DNA from: Mesostigma viride
Lineage: Eukaryota; Streptophyta; Mesostigmatophyceae; Mesostigmatales; Mesostigmataceae
Direction of reading: 5' to 3'
Assembly (NCBI GenBank): GCA_009746045.1
Contig: RPFO01000310.1
Coordinates: forward strand, 355,234 to 419,233
DNA length: 64,000 bases
The first letter of the stretch is position 1; each line of letters starts with the position of its first letter. The notes under the pieces are model-generated. The model saw only the letters and a program-made list of their open reading frames with translations. It had not been told where the DNA came from and did no database searches. Of the stretch, positions 1-10,700 are shown piece after piece. Both the position numbers and the translations under genes were made by a program.

Positions 1-749
1 TCTACAAACTATCAAAGCGACGGACATCGACTGCAATAATCATTTGCTAGACTGGTTGGTAGTGCACAATCATGCTGCTCGACTTTATACTTCATACCCA
101 GCAGCGTTCTTTCTTGTTCCCAATTCTTCTGCTGGCCATTCTGCATGGGTGACATTTTGTCATTAACATGGGTTTTCCCGATGCCCCGTGTTGCTCGCGG
201 GATGACGCGCGTGGAGGAGCACACCAAGATCCATGCCACAATATTTTTGAACGGTTGATACCTTGTCCGTACACAAATAGTCAGTCTCTGATTCCCACGC
301 CGGTTGCCCGACAGATTCCCCAGGCCGGCACCATAATATGAATATTCGCTGATACGCCGTGGATACGCCATCGGAAGGTGCCAGTTAATGCCAACATTGA
401 TCATTGATCATTATTGGTACTCAATGCCAGCTCCTATGCCCAAATGCCACGTGGCTAGTACGGACTGCTCCGGATGTCAACAACTCGTTCGACATTCACA
501 CTGCTACAGGGTTCCCCCTGTAATTTATTTATCATGTCTGTCGGCGGTTGGACAACGAAAACAAGAACATTACAACAACCTGTAATTTATTGGACCTTGT
601 GTGAGCGAGACGTCGCGCAACATCCTCTTGGTTCCCATGGCGAGACCGCGACCTCCAGCCGGCAGTTGAGGAATGTTGGTTAATTATAGGACTTTCAAGG
701 TGCATGCAATAATTAAGGTGCATGCGCATGCAATAATGTCCTTTATAGC
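1..749. other. Left-edge region, no gene recognised
   Basis: No family is recognisable here. The minus strand holds a 130-codon open frame (404 to 12) starting with ATG, with no domain I know; it could be an exon of a gene running off the left edge or chance. At 699-735 a short GGTGCATGC motif is repeated in an AT-rich stretch just upstream of the GH125 start, a possible part of that gene's promoter or 5' UTR. Confidence 0.3.
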
Positions 750-3449
750 ATGCTGCAGCGAGGGGGCTTTCACGGCTTCTTAAGCAAGATGCCGCTGACG
801 CGGGGAGGGCGCCAGGGATACTGTCTTGTGGCGCCCAGACCCACTCTTCTGGCGTGGCCATTTCTTTACGTAATTTTGGTGGCAGTCGGTTTGACGTTGA
901 CGACGTTCGTTGCTAATGCGGACGGACGTCCATTGGCGTCTTCTCATCGACGCCGGTCGTTATTACTATCCTTCGTCCACCCGCAACATAGCAACTCGTC
1001 CGGTCCACCCAGTCCACCCAGCGAGCGCCGCCGGTCGCGCCCGACAATGCCGCCGGAGGGCACCAGTCCCGCGGAAGCAGAGGCAGCCAGTACGGCCCTT
1101 CCGGAAAGCCAAAACCATGACGGTGCTTTCGCCGTTCAGAGCTTTGTCAAGGAAGCCTTGGCGTCGTCCGACCCGGAGTTAGCCCGGCTGTACGATGTAT
1201 CCCGGCTGACCCTCGAGCAATTGTTCCAGAACCGGACCATCGAGGGCAAGGATTACGTGTTCACGAGCACGGGCGACATCCCCGCCATGTGGATCCGTGA
1301 CTCGACCGCGGAGGTGGCCATCTATTTCCGGGACCTGTCCGCGAACGCGGGCCACCTGCGTGTCGCGACCGGCCTCCTCCGTGCCCAGATCCTCTGCCTC
1401 ACCGTCGACCAATACGCCAACGCGTGCCGCCTCGACTTCCTGCCCCGCGCGGGCGAGTCCTTGCAGGACATCATCTTTGGCCGCTCGGGGTGGGTGTTCA
1501 CCGACAACTTCGAGCTCGACTCGGTCGCGTACTTCTTCCGCCTGGCACGCCGCGTGTACGACGCGACCGCGTCCGAGCCGGCCCGGCGCGACCTCTTTGA
1601 CGAGCGCTTCTGGTCAGTGGTCCGCAAGCTGCTGTCGGTATTGCGTCGCGAGCAGAACCACGAGGCGTACTCGAGCTACGAGTACCCGGGCGTCCGGGGC
1701 GTGAGCCAGATGTACCCCGAGCTCGCCCGGGAGGGCCGGGGGCTGCTCACTGGGTTCACGGGGATGGTCTGGTCGGGCTTCCGGGCCTCGGATGAGCCGC
1801 AGATGCTGGGGTACCACATCCCTGCGAACATGATGCTGGCGGTCGAGCTGCGGAGCCTCTCGAACCTCGCCGCGAGATTCCTCCAGAGCAGTCCCCCAGG
1901 GTCAGACGACCACGACGCGGGCGCGGTCGCCGCCCAGGCGCTGGCGCTGGCGGGCGAGATCGATGCTGGCATCCGCAACCACGCGGTCGTCAACACGACC
2001 AGATTCGGCCCTATCTGGGCATACGAGGTGGACGGCCTCGGCAACGCCATCACCATCGATGACGCAAACGTCCCCTCCCTGCTCTCGATCCCGGTGCTGG
2101 GGTACGTGGCCGCCGACGACCCGATGTACGTCAGCACGCGCCGATTCGTGCTCACGGCGAGCACCAATGGGATAGCTGGGAGTTTCCCCCGGCCAATGGC
2201 CGCCTGCGCTGACGCGACAGGGAACCCGTACTACTACGAATCGAACGAACGCAACCAGCGAGGCGGGCCGCGGATCGCGGGCGTGGGCTCGAGTCACACA
2301 TCCGGCCGCTTTGTCTGGCCGATGGCGCTGATCACGCAGGCTAGGACGCTCAACCCCCGCAAGCGGCAGGACCGCGCTGAGCTGGCGGGCCTGTTGGACA
2401 TGATCAAGCGGGGGGGCATCCCCAGCGGCCTCCCTGAGTCGTTCAACGTGGACACGCCGTCCATGCACACACGCCAGCTGTTCGGGTGGGTGGACGCGCT
2501 GTTCATGGAGCTCATGGATTGGCTCGTGTTGGACACGGGTTTCTTCCTGCCGCAGCCGCCCGCGCCGCCCGCGACATCGGCTTCACCGTCAGCGGCATTG
2601 CAGGGGGGGATGGGGGTAGGGGGGATGGTGGGGGGGGGTGGGGCGGGAAATCCTGTGTCGGGGGGGGTGGCCATGGGGCCGGGCGCGGGAGTCGCGGGGA
2701 CTGTTCTGAGGGGATCGTCGGAAACTATCCTTGGTGTGCCACTCTTGGTGGCAAAGGACCCTGCGCAGGTGCTGGTAGAGAAGGCGGCGCGGGAGGCGGC
2801 GCAGAGCACCCTGTCGGGGCTCGCTCAGGGTTCCTCGGCGCAGACCAGCGGGCCGCTCCCCGTGACACGAAATGCGGGAGGGGGAGGGGGGCTCCCGGGC
2901 CCCCTGGGAGGAGGGCCTGTCACGGGTGCGGCACAGTACTTCCACAAGTCTGGGTCGATCATGCTTCCGCCAAATTTCCCGCTGGAAGTGCTGCAGAAGT
3001 TGTCACCAACAGCATTGGATGCTCTTTTTGCGGGTAGGCTGCGGGACCTATTGCCTGGGGTTGGGGTGGGTGTGACGCAGGTGGACAGCCTTTCGCCCGA
3101 GCCGTATCCCCCACCGGATGTCCTGCGTTTAAAGGCCGAACTGCTGGCGCTGAATTTCTCGCTGAAGGAGTTGGATGGTCTGTCGCCGCAATGGCTGGAG
3201 AAGCTTCTTGACAGTGCGCGGCACGCGGTGTCCGTGGGGGATGATGCGCCGATGACTACACCCCAACCAGGTGTGGAGAAGTCTTTGCCCACAAAGGCGT
3301 CACCAACGGCTGCGCAAGGGAGCATCCCGGCTGGGGGCTTGGGCAGTGGGGACAGAGCAGGGGTGAAACATCATGCAAACGCCAGCCAGGATAATGGTCG
3401 GATACTGAACGATGACGAAGTGGGGGACCCTGCAGGGCCATTCGCATAG
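750..3449 (+). CDS. GH125-family exo-alpha-mannosidase-like protein, membrane anchored
   Basis: Single-exon gene of 899 codons. Residues about 33-55 form one hydrophobic segment after a basic N-terminus, so the protein is a type II membrane or secreted protein; Met14 (position 789) is an alternative start. Residues about 125-600 carry glycoside hydrolase 125 (old DUF1237) signatures: TGDIPAMWIRDS near residue 175, GNAITIDDANVPSLLSIPVLGY near 432-453, SSHTSGRFVWPMALI near 515, and MHTRQLFGWVDALFMEL near 573. GH125 enzymes are metal-independent exo-alpha-1,6-mannosidases, so N-glycan or cell-wall mannose trimming in the secretory pathway is likely (inference). The last 300 residues are extra for the family: a Gly-rich linker from a G-run region (2600-2700) and then a helical, Pro-rich tail. 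A TGTAA polyadenylation candidate lies at 3900-3904. The frame is open throughout, but a retained intron in the G-rich part is not excluded. Confidence 0.85.
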   Translation: MLQRGGFHGFLSKMPLTRGGRQGYCLVAPRPTLLAWPFLYVILVAVGLTLTTFVANADGRPLASSHRRRSLLLSFVHPQHSNSSGPPSPPSERRRSRPTMPPEGTSPAEAEAASTALPESQNHDGAFAVQSFVKEALASSDPELARLYDVSRLTLEQLFQNRTIEGKDYVFTSTGDIPAMWIRDSTAEVAIYFRDLSANAGHLRVATGLLRAQILCLTVDQYANACRLDFLPRAGESLQDIIFGRSGWVFTDNFELDSVAYFFRLARRVYDATASEPARRDLFDERFWSVVRKLLSVLRREQNHEAYSSYEYPGVRGVSQMYPELAREGRGLLTGFTGMVWSGFRASDEPQMLGYHIPANMMLAVELRSLSNLAARFLQSSPPGSDDHDAGAVAAQALALAGEIDAGIRNHAVVNTTRFGPIWAYEVDGLGNAITIDDANVPSLLSIPVLGYVAADDPMYVSTRRFVLTASTNGIAGSFPRPMAACADATGNPYYYESNERNQRGGPRIAGVGSSHTSGRFVWPMALITQARTLNPRKRQDRAELAGLLDMIKRGGIPSGLPESFNVDTPSMHTRQLFGWVDALFMELMDWLVLDTGFFLPQPPAPPATSASPSAALQGGMGVGGMVGGGGAGNPVSGGVAMGPGAGVAGTVLRGSSETILGVPLLVAKDPAQVLVEKAAREAAQSTLSGLAQGSSAQTSGPLPVTRNAGGGGGLPGPLGGGPVTGAAQYFHKSGSIMLPPNFPLEVLQKLSPTALDALFAGRLRDLLPGVGVGVTQVDSLSPEPYPPPDVLRLKAELLALNFSLKELDGLSPQWLEKLLDSARHAVSVGDDAPMTTPQPGVEKSLPTKASPTAAQGSIPAGGLGSGDRAGVKHHANASQDNGRILNDDEVGDPAGPFA

Positions 3450-4077
3450 GCCACGGTCTGGAACCTTTTTCCTTAATCAGCGTTTGATAGGAAGATGATG
3501 GCTGATAACGGTACGCCCCGGAGCTTACGGTTGGGCTTCGCTGTTAGTCAGGGGCTCATGACACGGCCTATTTGACGAAGTGGCCCCCCACCACCACACA
3601 CACACAGGAAACCGCTGATCTCTTTTATTTGGTTGTGTATATTATCCACCCTCCTGTGTTTACTTACCATTGGTGCCCTATATATCTTTTGCCAACGGCA
3701 CGAGGTTTCCAGCCGCCCATGCACTGAGTGGGAGGGGCTGTACGTAGGGGCGTGTCTTTGCGCTCAAAGTCGAGGCATGCGTGAATGGCATTTCATGGGG
3801 GAAATAGTTGCATGGGGAAAATGCAGCCACGCGAGCAGCCTCAGTGGCGCTGCAGAATACAGGCCTGTATCATTTGGGATGTACCAATAAGTTGATGCGT
3901 GTAAAGCAAGTAATATATTATTATTGTTGTTGTTATTATTATTATTATATACTGTTACTACTGTCAAGTAGAATTCAGCTTCACCTGAGTACAGTCCTTG
4001 ATTGTCACTAATGGGTTTACGTGACCCAGTTGGCGTCGGGGCCACCCTAGGGTAAGTTTACAGTAAGTGCGTCAAAA
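3450..4077. other. 3' flank of the GH125 gene, no gene seen
   Basis: Contains a CA-rich microsatellite (about 3590-3607), a TTG/TTA-rich low-complexity run (about 3915-3950) and the TGTAA motif at 3900. Nothing protein-coding is supported. Confidence 0.4.
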
Positions 4078-4447
4078 CATGCACTGAAGGCATGCCACAG
4101 AGTACCCGATGAGGTACTTTTCTATGCGGATATAAGTAAGTACTTGCGTGTCATGCGCAAAGGCATGCCACGGAGTACTATGCTAATCTCATTAGAAAAA
4201 TAATTACACAAAAGTTTAAACAACTATCGTCTGCATCATCCCCCAACCGTTAAGCACTAGATGGGGATGTAATCCTCATCCGAGCTGTCCTCTACTGTAA
4301 TGGCAGACGAGGCGGTAGTGTAGCGGCTATCCTCAGGACCAATAACCTCCACCTGCGGACTTCTACCCTGGCTAGCAACGGATATGCAGGTGAACCTTGT
4401 GCACCCAGAGCATAGGTGGCAGCTTACATTCCCGGCCCCATGCACCT
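4078..4447 (-). mobile_element. Retroelement 3' end, family F (ORF ending SDEDYIPI)
   Basis: On the minus strand an open frame runs to a stop at 4258, ending in residues QGRSPQVEVIGPEDSRYTTA and then SDEDYIPI. It is followed by about 130 bp of 3' sequence and a run of TAAGTAAGTA-type tetranucleotides near 4130. The same protein end and 3' sequence recur on the plus strand at 37497-37860, and the 3' part again at 36400-36480. The protein family was not recognised; the tetranucleotide tail suggests a non-LTR retroelement. Confidence 0.55.
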
Positions 4448-4526
4448 ACAGGTCGTAGCCCAGATCTGCATACATTCGAATACATTCGAATGTATTAAAA
4501 ACCATATGCCGGCCCCTTTCTCACGG
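4436..4526 (+). mobile_element. Retroelement 3' end, family B fragment
   Basis: Matches the last part of the ORF1-only element at 49104-50900: a TATTAAAA motif, CCATATGCC, a CCCCTTTCTCA stretch and then TTAATTAATTAA. The tail runs directly into the tail of the minus-strand family A copy that follows. Confidence 0.5.
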
Positions 4527-4770
4527 ATATTAATTAATTAATTAAACACGTGCTCCCGTTGGGGAGTCACGGAGCACCGAGGTGCTTTTAATCCCTGTGT
4601 GTGCACAACAGGAGAAAGGGCAGAGACCCCCAGTCTCCTTCATGCCAAAGGCATGCCACAGCTGCATTCGGGCGCGCTAGCTAAAAGGACATGCTACCGA
4701 TCCGGCAAACTGTGGGTGCAATAAGACCCATGTGAGCGTGGCATAACAAGTAGCGTGGGCAATTAAGGAT
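4527..4770 (-). mobile_element. Retroelement 3' end, family A (minus copy)
   Basis: Inverted copy of the 3' end seen at 5080-5476. The terminal hairpin (arms GTGCTCC and GGAGCAC, 14-nt loop) lies at 4550-4577, next to a TTAA-repeat tail at about 4530-4545. It also keeps the internal CCTGTTGTGCACA and GGGTCTCTGCCC-type blocks. No ORF remains. Confidence 0.65.
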
Positions 4771-4899
4771 ATAATATGCGTTACACACAGTTAGGCTCGA
4801 AACACACGCCCTGATCTAGCAAGCTGTTTCCGGCCCTACCGTCTAGGTCATCTAGTTGCTGTTCACGTAAGCCAGCCATAATTTCAATGCACAAGGCTA

Positions 4900-5040
4900 C
4901 ACATTTCCATCACCATTCATCTTCATCATCCTGAACGACTCGAACACGCGAAGAAGATAACGGCAGGCGCCGGCTCGAGCTACCATATGTTCCGGATTCT
5001 CCCGATTTCTGGCCTGCGCTGGTTGTCTCCTTGATAATAT
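4900..5040 (+). repeat. Dispersed repeat E, copy 1
   Basis: About 100-130 bp running from CATCATCCTGAACGACTCGA through AGATAACGGCAGG to GGCCTGCGCTGGTTGTCTC. Related copies lie at 13308-13425, 47921-47998, 52225-52350 (minus) and, degraded, near 62255-62310. No coding potential and no clear terminal repeats; it behaves like a short interspersed element. Confidence 0.6.
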
Positions 5041-5079
5041 GCGTTACATGTACTCCTCACGGAGATATATGCTTCTTAA

Positions 5080-5476
5080 TTAATGAATTGTGCCACCTAA
5101 CTGTGCCACCATATACCTAGTCACGTGCACTGCTAACACACGGTATACACAACCAGCCCTAGCGGCCTAGAGCCTTAGCTTAGCCCTTGTACTAGCCATG
5201 ATACCAAGGAGACAACCAGCCGTGATACGTCCTGGCTATGATCAGATCACTTGCCCACGCTCCTTGCTATGATTTGCTCACATGGGTCTTATTGCACCCA
5301 CAGAACTTGCCGGATCGTCGACGTACCATGTCCGATTGCAGCTGTGGCATGCCTCTGGCATGAAGGAGAAAGGGGGTCTCTGCCCTTAATTCCTGTTGTG
5401 CACATACAGGGATTAAAAGCCCTTCGGTGCTCCGTGACTCCCCAACGGGAGCACGAGTTAATTAATTAATTAATAG
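5080..5476 (+). mobile_element. Retroelement 3' UTR and tail, family A (plus copy)
   Basis: Starts with CCACCATATACCTAGTC-like sequence shared with the element at 39725-39844. It continues through GGTCTCTGCCC, CCTGTTGTGCACA and GGGATTAAAAGC, and ends with the hairpin at 5427-5454 and a TTAA tail to 5473. It is a 5'-truncated copy with no ORF. Confidence 0.65.
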
Positions 5477-5544
5477 ATACGGGACTGCTTCTTAATCAAT
5501 TATAATATATGCATGTGTGCACATGGCTTGTGTACTTACTGTGT

Positions 5545-6208
5545 TGGCATCAGGTCCTCACCTTCAGCGACATCACAGCCCGAGTTCGGTTCCTCTCTCA
5601 CCGCAAGAAGCTGGTGGACACCTCCTGGTCGCTTGACGACGACCTGACGCCAGCCCAGCAGCAGCAACGCCGCGATCGGTGGCCCGACTACATCCGCCAC
5701 AAGACCAACCCCGAGAAGCCCCAATTGTACTGGTGGGGCGGGGACCTCTATGTCAACAAGAAACTGTGGAAGCCCCCCCGGGCTTCCCCGGGATAGAGCA
5801 CTCCAGCTAGTTGTCTAGATGGGGGCAATCGATGATGGGATAGCTTAGGCATTACAGCACTTGAAACGATATTAGCGCACAGCGTTATAGTACCTTCAAT
5901 TAGCTCTGGCACCTTGTGGCCATCAGCTTGCGCCTTAATTAGCCGACGCCTTGAGCCCACCTCACATTTGTAGCATAAGCTATGCGTCAGCCTACCTATG
6001 GTATTGCACTGGTTGTATTGCACCCACAGTGTTGCGCCCCGGCATGATGCACCATGCCGTGGAGAGAGCGCTCTGTGGCCTGCCCACCTGCGGCAGTGAG
6101 AAAAGCTAGGGCGCCCTCCCTCCTTCTCGTTGTGTATATAGGGTTGAAGGTTCCTTTACTCTGTATTGGCACCCACGTGACGCAGTCACGTGCTTATTAA
6201 TTAATTAA
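5545..6208 (+). mobile_element. 5'-truncated ORF1-type retroelement, family D
   Basis: Positions 5548-5796 encode the C-terminal 80 or so residues of the ORF1-like protein (FLSHRKKLVDTSWSLDDDLT, PAQQQQRRD, YWWGGDLYVNKKLW), in frame to a stop at 5796. A 410-bp 3' UTR follows, ending in a perfect hairpin at 6174-6192 (arms CACGTGAC and GTCACGTG) and a TTAATTAATTAAT tail. There is no reverse transcriptase. The abrupt start inside the ORF fits 5' truncation during target-primed reverse transcription. Confidence 0.7.
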
Positions 6209-6510
6209 TCAGTTCATGTATTAGCCATGGCCGGCAGATGATTGTGGCAATTAGCTTGCGGACTCAGCCAACGCCTTGACCGCACCTCAACATTATGTAG
6301 CATCTGCTTTGCGTCAAGCCTGCTACTTGTTGGATTTGCACACCATAGAACTTTGGCCTGCACCATGATGCACAGAGAGTCCTCTAGGTGGCCTGCCCGC
6401 TTATGGCAGTGAGAGAAGCTTGGGCGGCCTCCCTCAAGAAGTCTCGTTGTGTAGAGGTTCCTCTAGTGGTACCCACGTAACATAGTCTACACAGTCTAAC
6501 ATTAATTCAC
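6209..6510 (+). mobile_element. Second, divergent family D 3' UTR in tandem
   Basis: Aligns by eye with 5880-6208 (blocks GCCAACGCCTTGA, TAGCATCTGCTTTGCGTCA, GGTGGCCTGCCCGC, GGCAGTGAGA) but has lost the perfect hairpin. It follows the first copy head-to-tail, so the tail of one element became the landing site of the next, or the unit was duplicated. Confidence 0.5.
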
Positions 6511-7227
6511 TTTTGTTGTAGTTCTGCAACAGCCACAAGTCCACATGCAAGGAAGAGCTAGATAGAGCTGACAAGCGTTCATCCGGTGCCCGTTAATTTG
6601 ACATGTATGCCCGGAATGGAGGCGCATTACCTATCAACTTGGTGCACAACCGGCATGCGGGCTTGACCCCGCAAGGTCTGATTGTCTACCATAGCCATAC
6701 CCTCAGAAGCTTTCAAGCACAGTACCTTAGGTGCATGTGTGCATCACATAGCCGGTACGTCTTCTAGGCTTGAGAAGGGGATAGCTTCACAAACTACATG
6801 GCTGTACTTTCAGCTTAAACTGTCCATCAAGAAAAGTTTGTGCCTGGGACGATGCATTACCATGCATTACGAGGTAGTCAGGTGTTGTTATTCAGGTGCA
6901 CACAAGTGCCCCAGGCGTCCACATCGAGTCCTGGCCAGCGTACGCCACTACAAGCCAAAACAAGGTGGAGAAGGGAGGGGGAGGGGGGTTGTAGGGGGGC
7001 AGCATATAAAGAGCATCACATTGGACAGCAGCCCGGATAGCCCTCTCTGATACATTACATGAATGGACAAAAATAAGACTTGAATGCCATGGATTACCAT
7101 TCCGCTAGGATCGGCCATATACAAACCTGAGGAAACATGCTGCTTCCGTCACCCCTACAACAATTTCTAGGGCATGTTCTGTACACAAACAGCAAAGACA
7201 TGCAGAGCTGCTCCAAAGTACAACGGG
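6511..7227. other. No gene recognised
   Basis: Unremarkable sequence with short open frames and no known domain. A candidate TGTAA polyadenylation signal for the minus-strand lpxB gene lies at 7059-7055. If it is used, both tandem arrays that follow would lie in the lpxB 3' UTR. Confidence 0.3.
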
Positions 7228-7367
7228 GGCTAACCCTTGCTATCATGATTAGACTTGCTAACACCAATATACTTGCTATCATGATTGTACTTGCTATCAT
7301 GATTGTACTTGCTATCATGACTATACTTGCTATCATGACTGTGCTTGCTCACATGACTATACTTGCA
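7228..7367. repeat. 18-bp tandem array
   Basis: About seven copies of a unit like TACTTGCTATCATGATTG with point changes. The hexapeptide LAIMIV seen in translation is only this repeat. Confidence 0.85.
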
Positions 7368-7382
7368 TGCCCCCAAAATGTA

Positions 7383-7668
7383 TCCCATGCCCTGGCTGGC
7401 CTGGCCTGGCCTGGCCTGGCCTGGCCTGCCCTGCCCTGCCCTCCCGTGCCCTGCCCTGCCCTGCCCTGCCCTGCCCTGCCCTGCCCTGCCCTGCCCTGCC
7501 CTGCCCTGCCCTGCCCTGCCCTGCCCTGCCCTGCCCTGCCCTCCCCTGCCCTGCCCTGCCCTGCCCTGCCCTGCCCTGCCCTGCCCTGCCCTGCCCTGCC
7601 CTGCCCTGCCCTGCCCTGCCCTGCCCTGCCCTGCCCTGCCCTGCCCTGCCCTGCCCTGCCCTGCCCAC
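7383..7668. repeat. (CCCTG)n pentanucleotide microsatellite
   Basis: About 285 bp, starting as CCTGG units and then almost pure CCCTG with rare changes. All three frames are open on both strands, which explains the long Cys/Pro/Ala and Gly/Gln/Ala ORFs here. It lies just downstream of the lpxB stop codon. Confidence 0.95.
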
Positions 7669-7793
7669 CTCATCTGCCTTCCGCCCCTCTTGACGTCGAC
7701 TCGTGTCTTCCCAGGATGCGGCCGCCGTCAATACACTCCCCAGCCAAGAGCCAGGGCGTTTGCGTCTTCTCACATCCCAGGCCGCAGCAGAGG

Positions 7794-10700
7794 TCACCGC
7801 ATCTGTTCATCCTCATCAAATCCAGAGAAAAGGGCTCTGTCATTCATCGCGGCCAAACTCCCCCGACTTTGCAGGAAGCACCTCACCACCGCCCACGCAG
7901 CCACCATGCTCGGCCGCGCTACGAGGCGCGCTCCCGGCTCATCCCCGTCCCATGGTCCTGTCGGTGCTGCCGCTGACGGCGCTGCCAATGCTGCTGCCAC
8001 GTGTGGTGAGAGGATTGGTGGTGACAGGATTGGTGATGCTGTTGGTGCTGCCACTGGTGCTGGTGTCAGTGCCGGTACTCTTGGTGCCCCTGCCGGCACT
8101 AATGACGGTGCTGCTGCTGCTGCTGCTGCTGGTGGGCCAGTTGATGGAACTTTTGATGCAGGCAGCGAATTCACGGCAGGCGCTGGAAATGATGGTGTTT
8201 GTGCCGGTGCTGGTGATGGTGCTGGCGTGGATGAGGCAGGTGCGCTGCCGACAGGGACTGCTGGTGCTTTCCCTGACAATCCCCCACCATGCGTCGCAAA
8301 CCCAGCGTCCCTGTGGGTGAACCCCAAACCCCTCGCAGATGGCAGGGGTCCCGGCAAACGCATGAGTACATTTCGCCCTAGAAGGGGCATGACCTGCTCG
8401 CGCCCTTGCCGCTGCGCCTCCTTGAGCGTGTCGTCTGCCAGCAGCCGTCTGCACAGGGTGCATACGCGAAATTGTCCCAATAATAGCGAATAGTATCGTA
8501 GAATTAAAAGATGACAGATGAAGGTGATAAATAAAGAATAAGACAGAAAAAGAAGGATAAATAGTAAAGTAGTGTTATAGGATGACCAATAAAGATGATT
8601 ATACACATTGCGGCATGATGCGAGCGCCATTGTCGAACGCATCAGGAATGCTGCATATCCTGGTCATGACCCTGTGCCTGAAACACTGCACCCTTAAAAT
8701 GCACACAGCGACACTATGCAAACATGCTACTTCATACTTCACATACTATAATTACAAAATCCGTACTTTATATAGTATGTTTCATGCTTCTACAGTCGTC
8801 CGAGGTCCGTCCTGTGCCTTTCATCTCCACCTCTCCCCCCCCAATCATGTCCTCCCCCTCTGCCCTCCCCTTCTCCAAGCACCTAATCATCCGTCCCATG
8901 CCGGGCTCATCTGCGAAACAACCACCGCAGTGGCCCAAGTGTGTAGGCGTATCTGTTTCTGTATGAATTTCACCCGTAAAAGCGTGCCCCCCGCACCCCC
9001 CCCCCCCCCCCCCCCCCCACACACACACCTTTCACTTTGCCCACAAGAACTGAAGTTTCTTTTTAAGTGCATTACCTTAAACATAACACCCCAAAGTTGC
9101 TGTAGACATGGCAAAGATCACCTCGGAAACCTTGCACGTGATTCCGTGCATGGACTACGGACTTGCGCCACTAGGGTAAAAAGGTAAGCCGGGGGGGACT
9201 ATTGAAGACGAACGATGTAGGATCCATCCCCTTGCCAGCTGGCATGGTCCCCCGCCTCTTCCTGATTATTCTGATGAGCCAACAAACCAAACAAATGGAG
9301 AGACTTCTCCCCTTAATTGAAACCGCTAACGCGTCGGGTGTGCTTCCCCAGGAAACAAGACCCCCCTGCCACCTCACCTGACCCACTCCGTTCTCTTCTG
9401 AATTCTAACAAGCCAACAAACGAAGCCCTTCCACCACAAAACTTCTTCCAAAGCTCTCCCCTCCCACTCTTGTTGTCCCCGCATCGGGCATCCACCCCAC
9501 CCCACCCCACCCCACCCCACCCCACCCCACCCCACCCCACCCCACCCCACCCCACCCCACCCCACCCCACCCCACCCACCCCACCCCACCCCACCCCACC
9601 CCACCCACCCCACCCCACCCCACCCCACCCCACCCCACCCACCACCCCACCCCACCCCACCCCACCCCACCCCACCCCACCCCACCCCACCCCCTTCCGC
9701 TCACGGACAATCTGTGATCGCGTTGGGCATCAGCCCCCACCCACCCCCTAGGTAATCCTATCTGAATCAGCGAACGAGGCGGGCGGGGCCCCCCCCCCCC
9801 CCCCCCCGCGCTACCTAACCCACTCTGCGACCTACCACCTTATCCCATGAGCGACCTACCTAATCTAACAAGCCACCTATCTAATCCCATAAGCGACCTA
9901 CCAAATCTAACAAGCCACCTATATAATCCCATAAGCAACCTACCCAATCTAACAAGTGACCTATTTAATCCCATGAGCGACCTACCAAATCTAACAAGCG
10001 ACCTATCTAAACTGATCTGCGACCTACCTCATTCCATAAGGGACCCACCTAATCCCATACTAGTATGAGACCTACCTAATCCCATAAGCAAGCTACATAA
10101 TGCCATAGTATGCGGCCTACCTAATCCAATCTGCGACCGCGTCGGGCGTGCAGCCCCAAAAGATGGCCTCCGGCAGCACTGGGCGCCCCAGCAGGATGTT
10201 GGGCAGGGACACGTGGGAGACGGCCGCCAGGGTCCACGCGAGCAGCTGCGTGAGGGGGTGTGCGCGGTAGATGACCACCTGGGGCAGCCCCGCGGCCAGC
10301 ACCTGGAGGGCGGCCGTGCCAGAGGCCACCACGGCGACATCGCAGGACTGGGGGCAGGATGGGGAGAGGGGGAAAGGAAGAGAGGGGAGGTAGAGGGGTG
10401 AGGCGCGAGGCGCAAGAGGGAGAGGTGCAACTGATTGCAAATGGTAAACGTTTAGAAACAGAAAGGGAACCACTTAAAATTCTCATATATAAAGGGTGCG
10501 TACAAATTTGCTCCGTGCCTACTTTTCCCCTCTGCACTAGCAAGTTTGACTGTGCAACGCGACTCTCCCAACGGGGCCATGTGAACAAGGCAACAGGAGC
10601 ACAAGGCAACGCGACTCTCCCAACGGGGCCATGTGAAACAAGGCAACAGGAGCACAAGACAACGCGACTCTCCGAAGTCCCAACGGGGCCACCTGAGTAC

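Noticed and set aside
7137-8493. Overlapping ORFs of 279 and 376 codons on the plus strand
   Set aside because: They run through the (CCCTG)n array and antisense to lpxB exon 7, which has family support on the minus strand.
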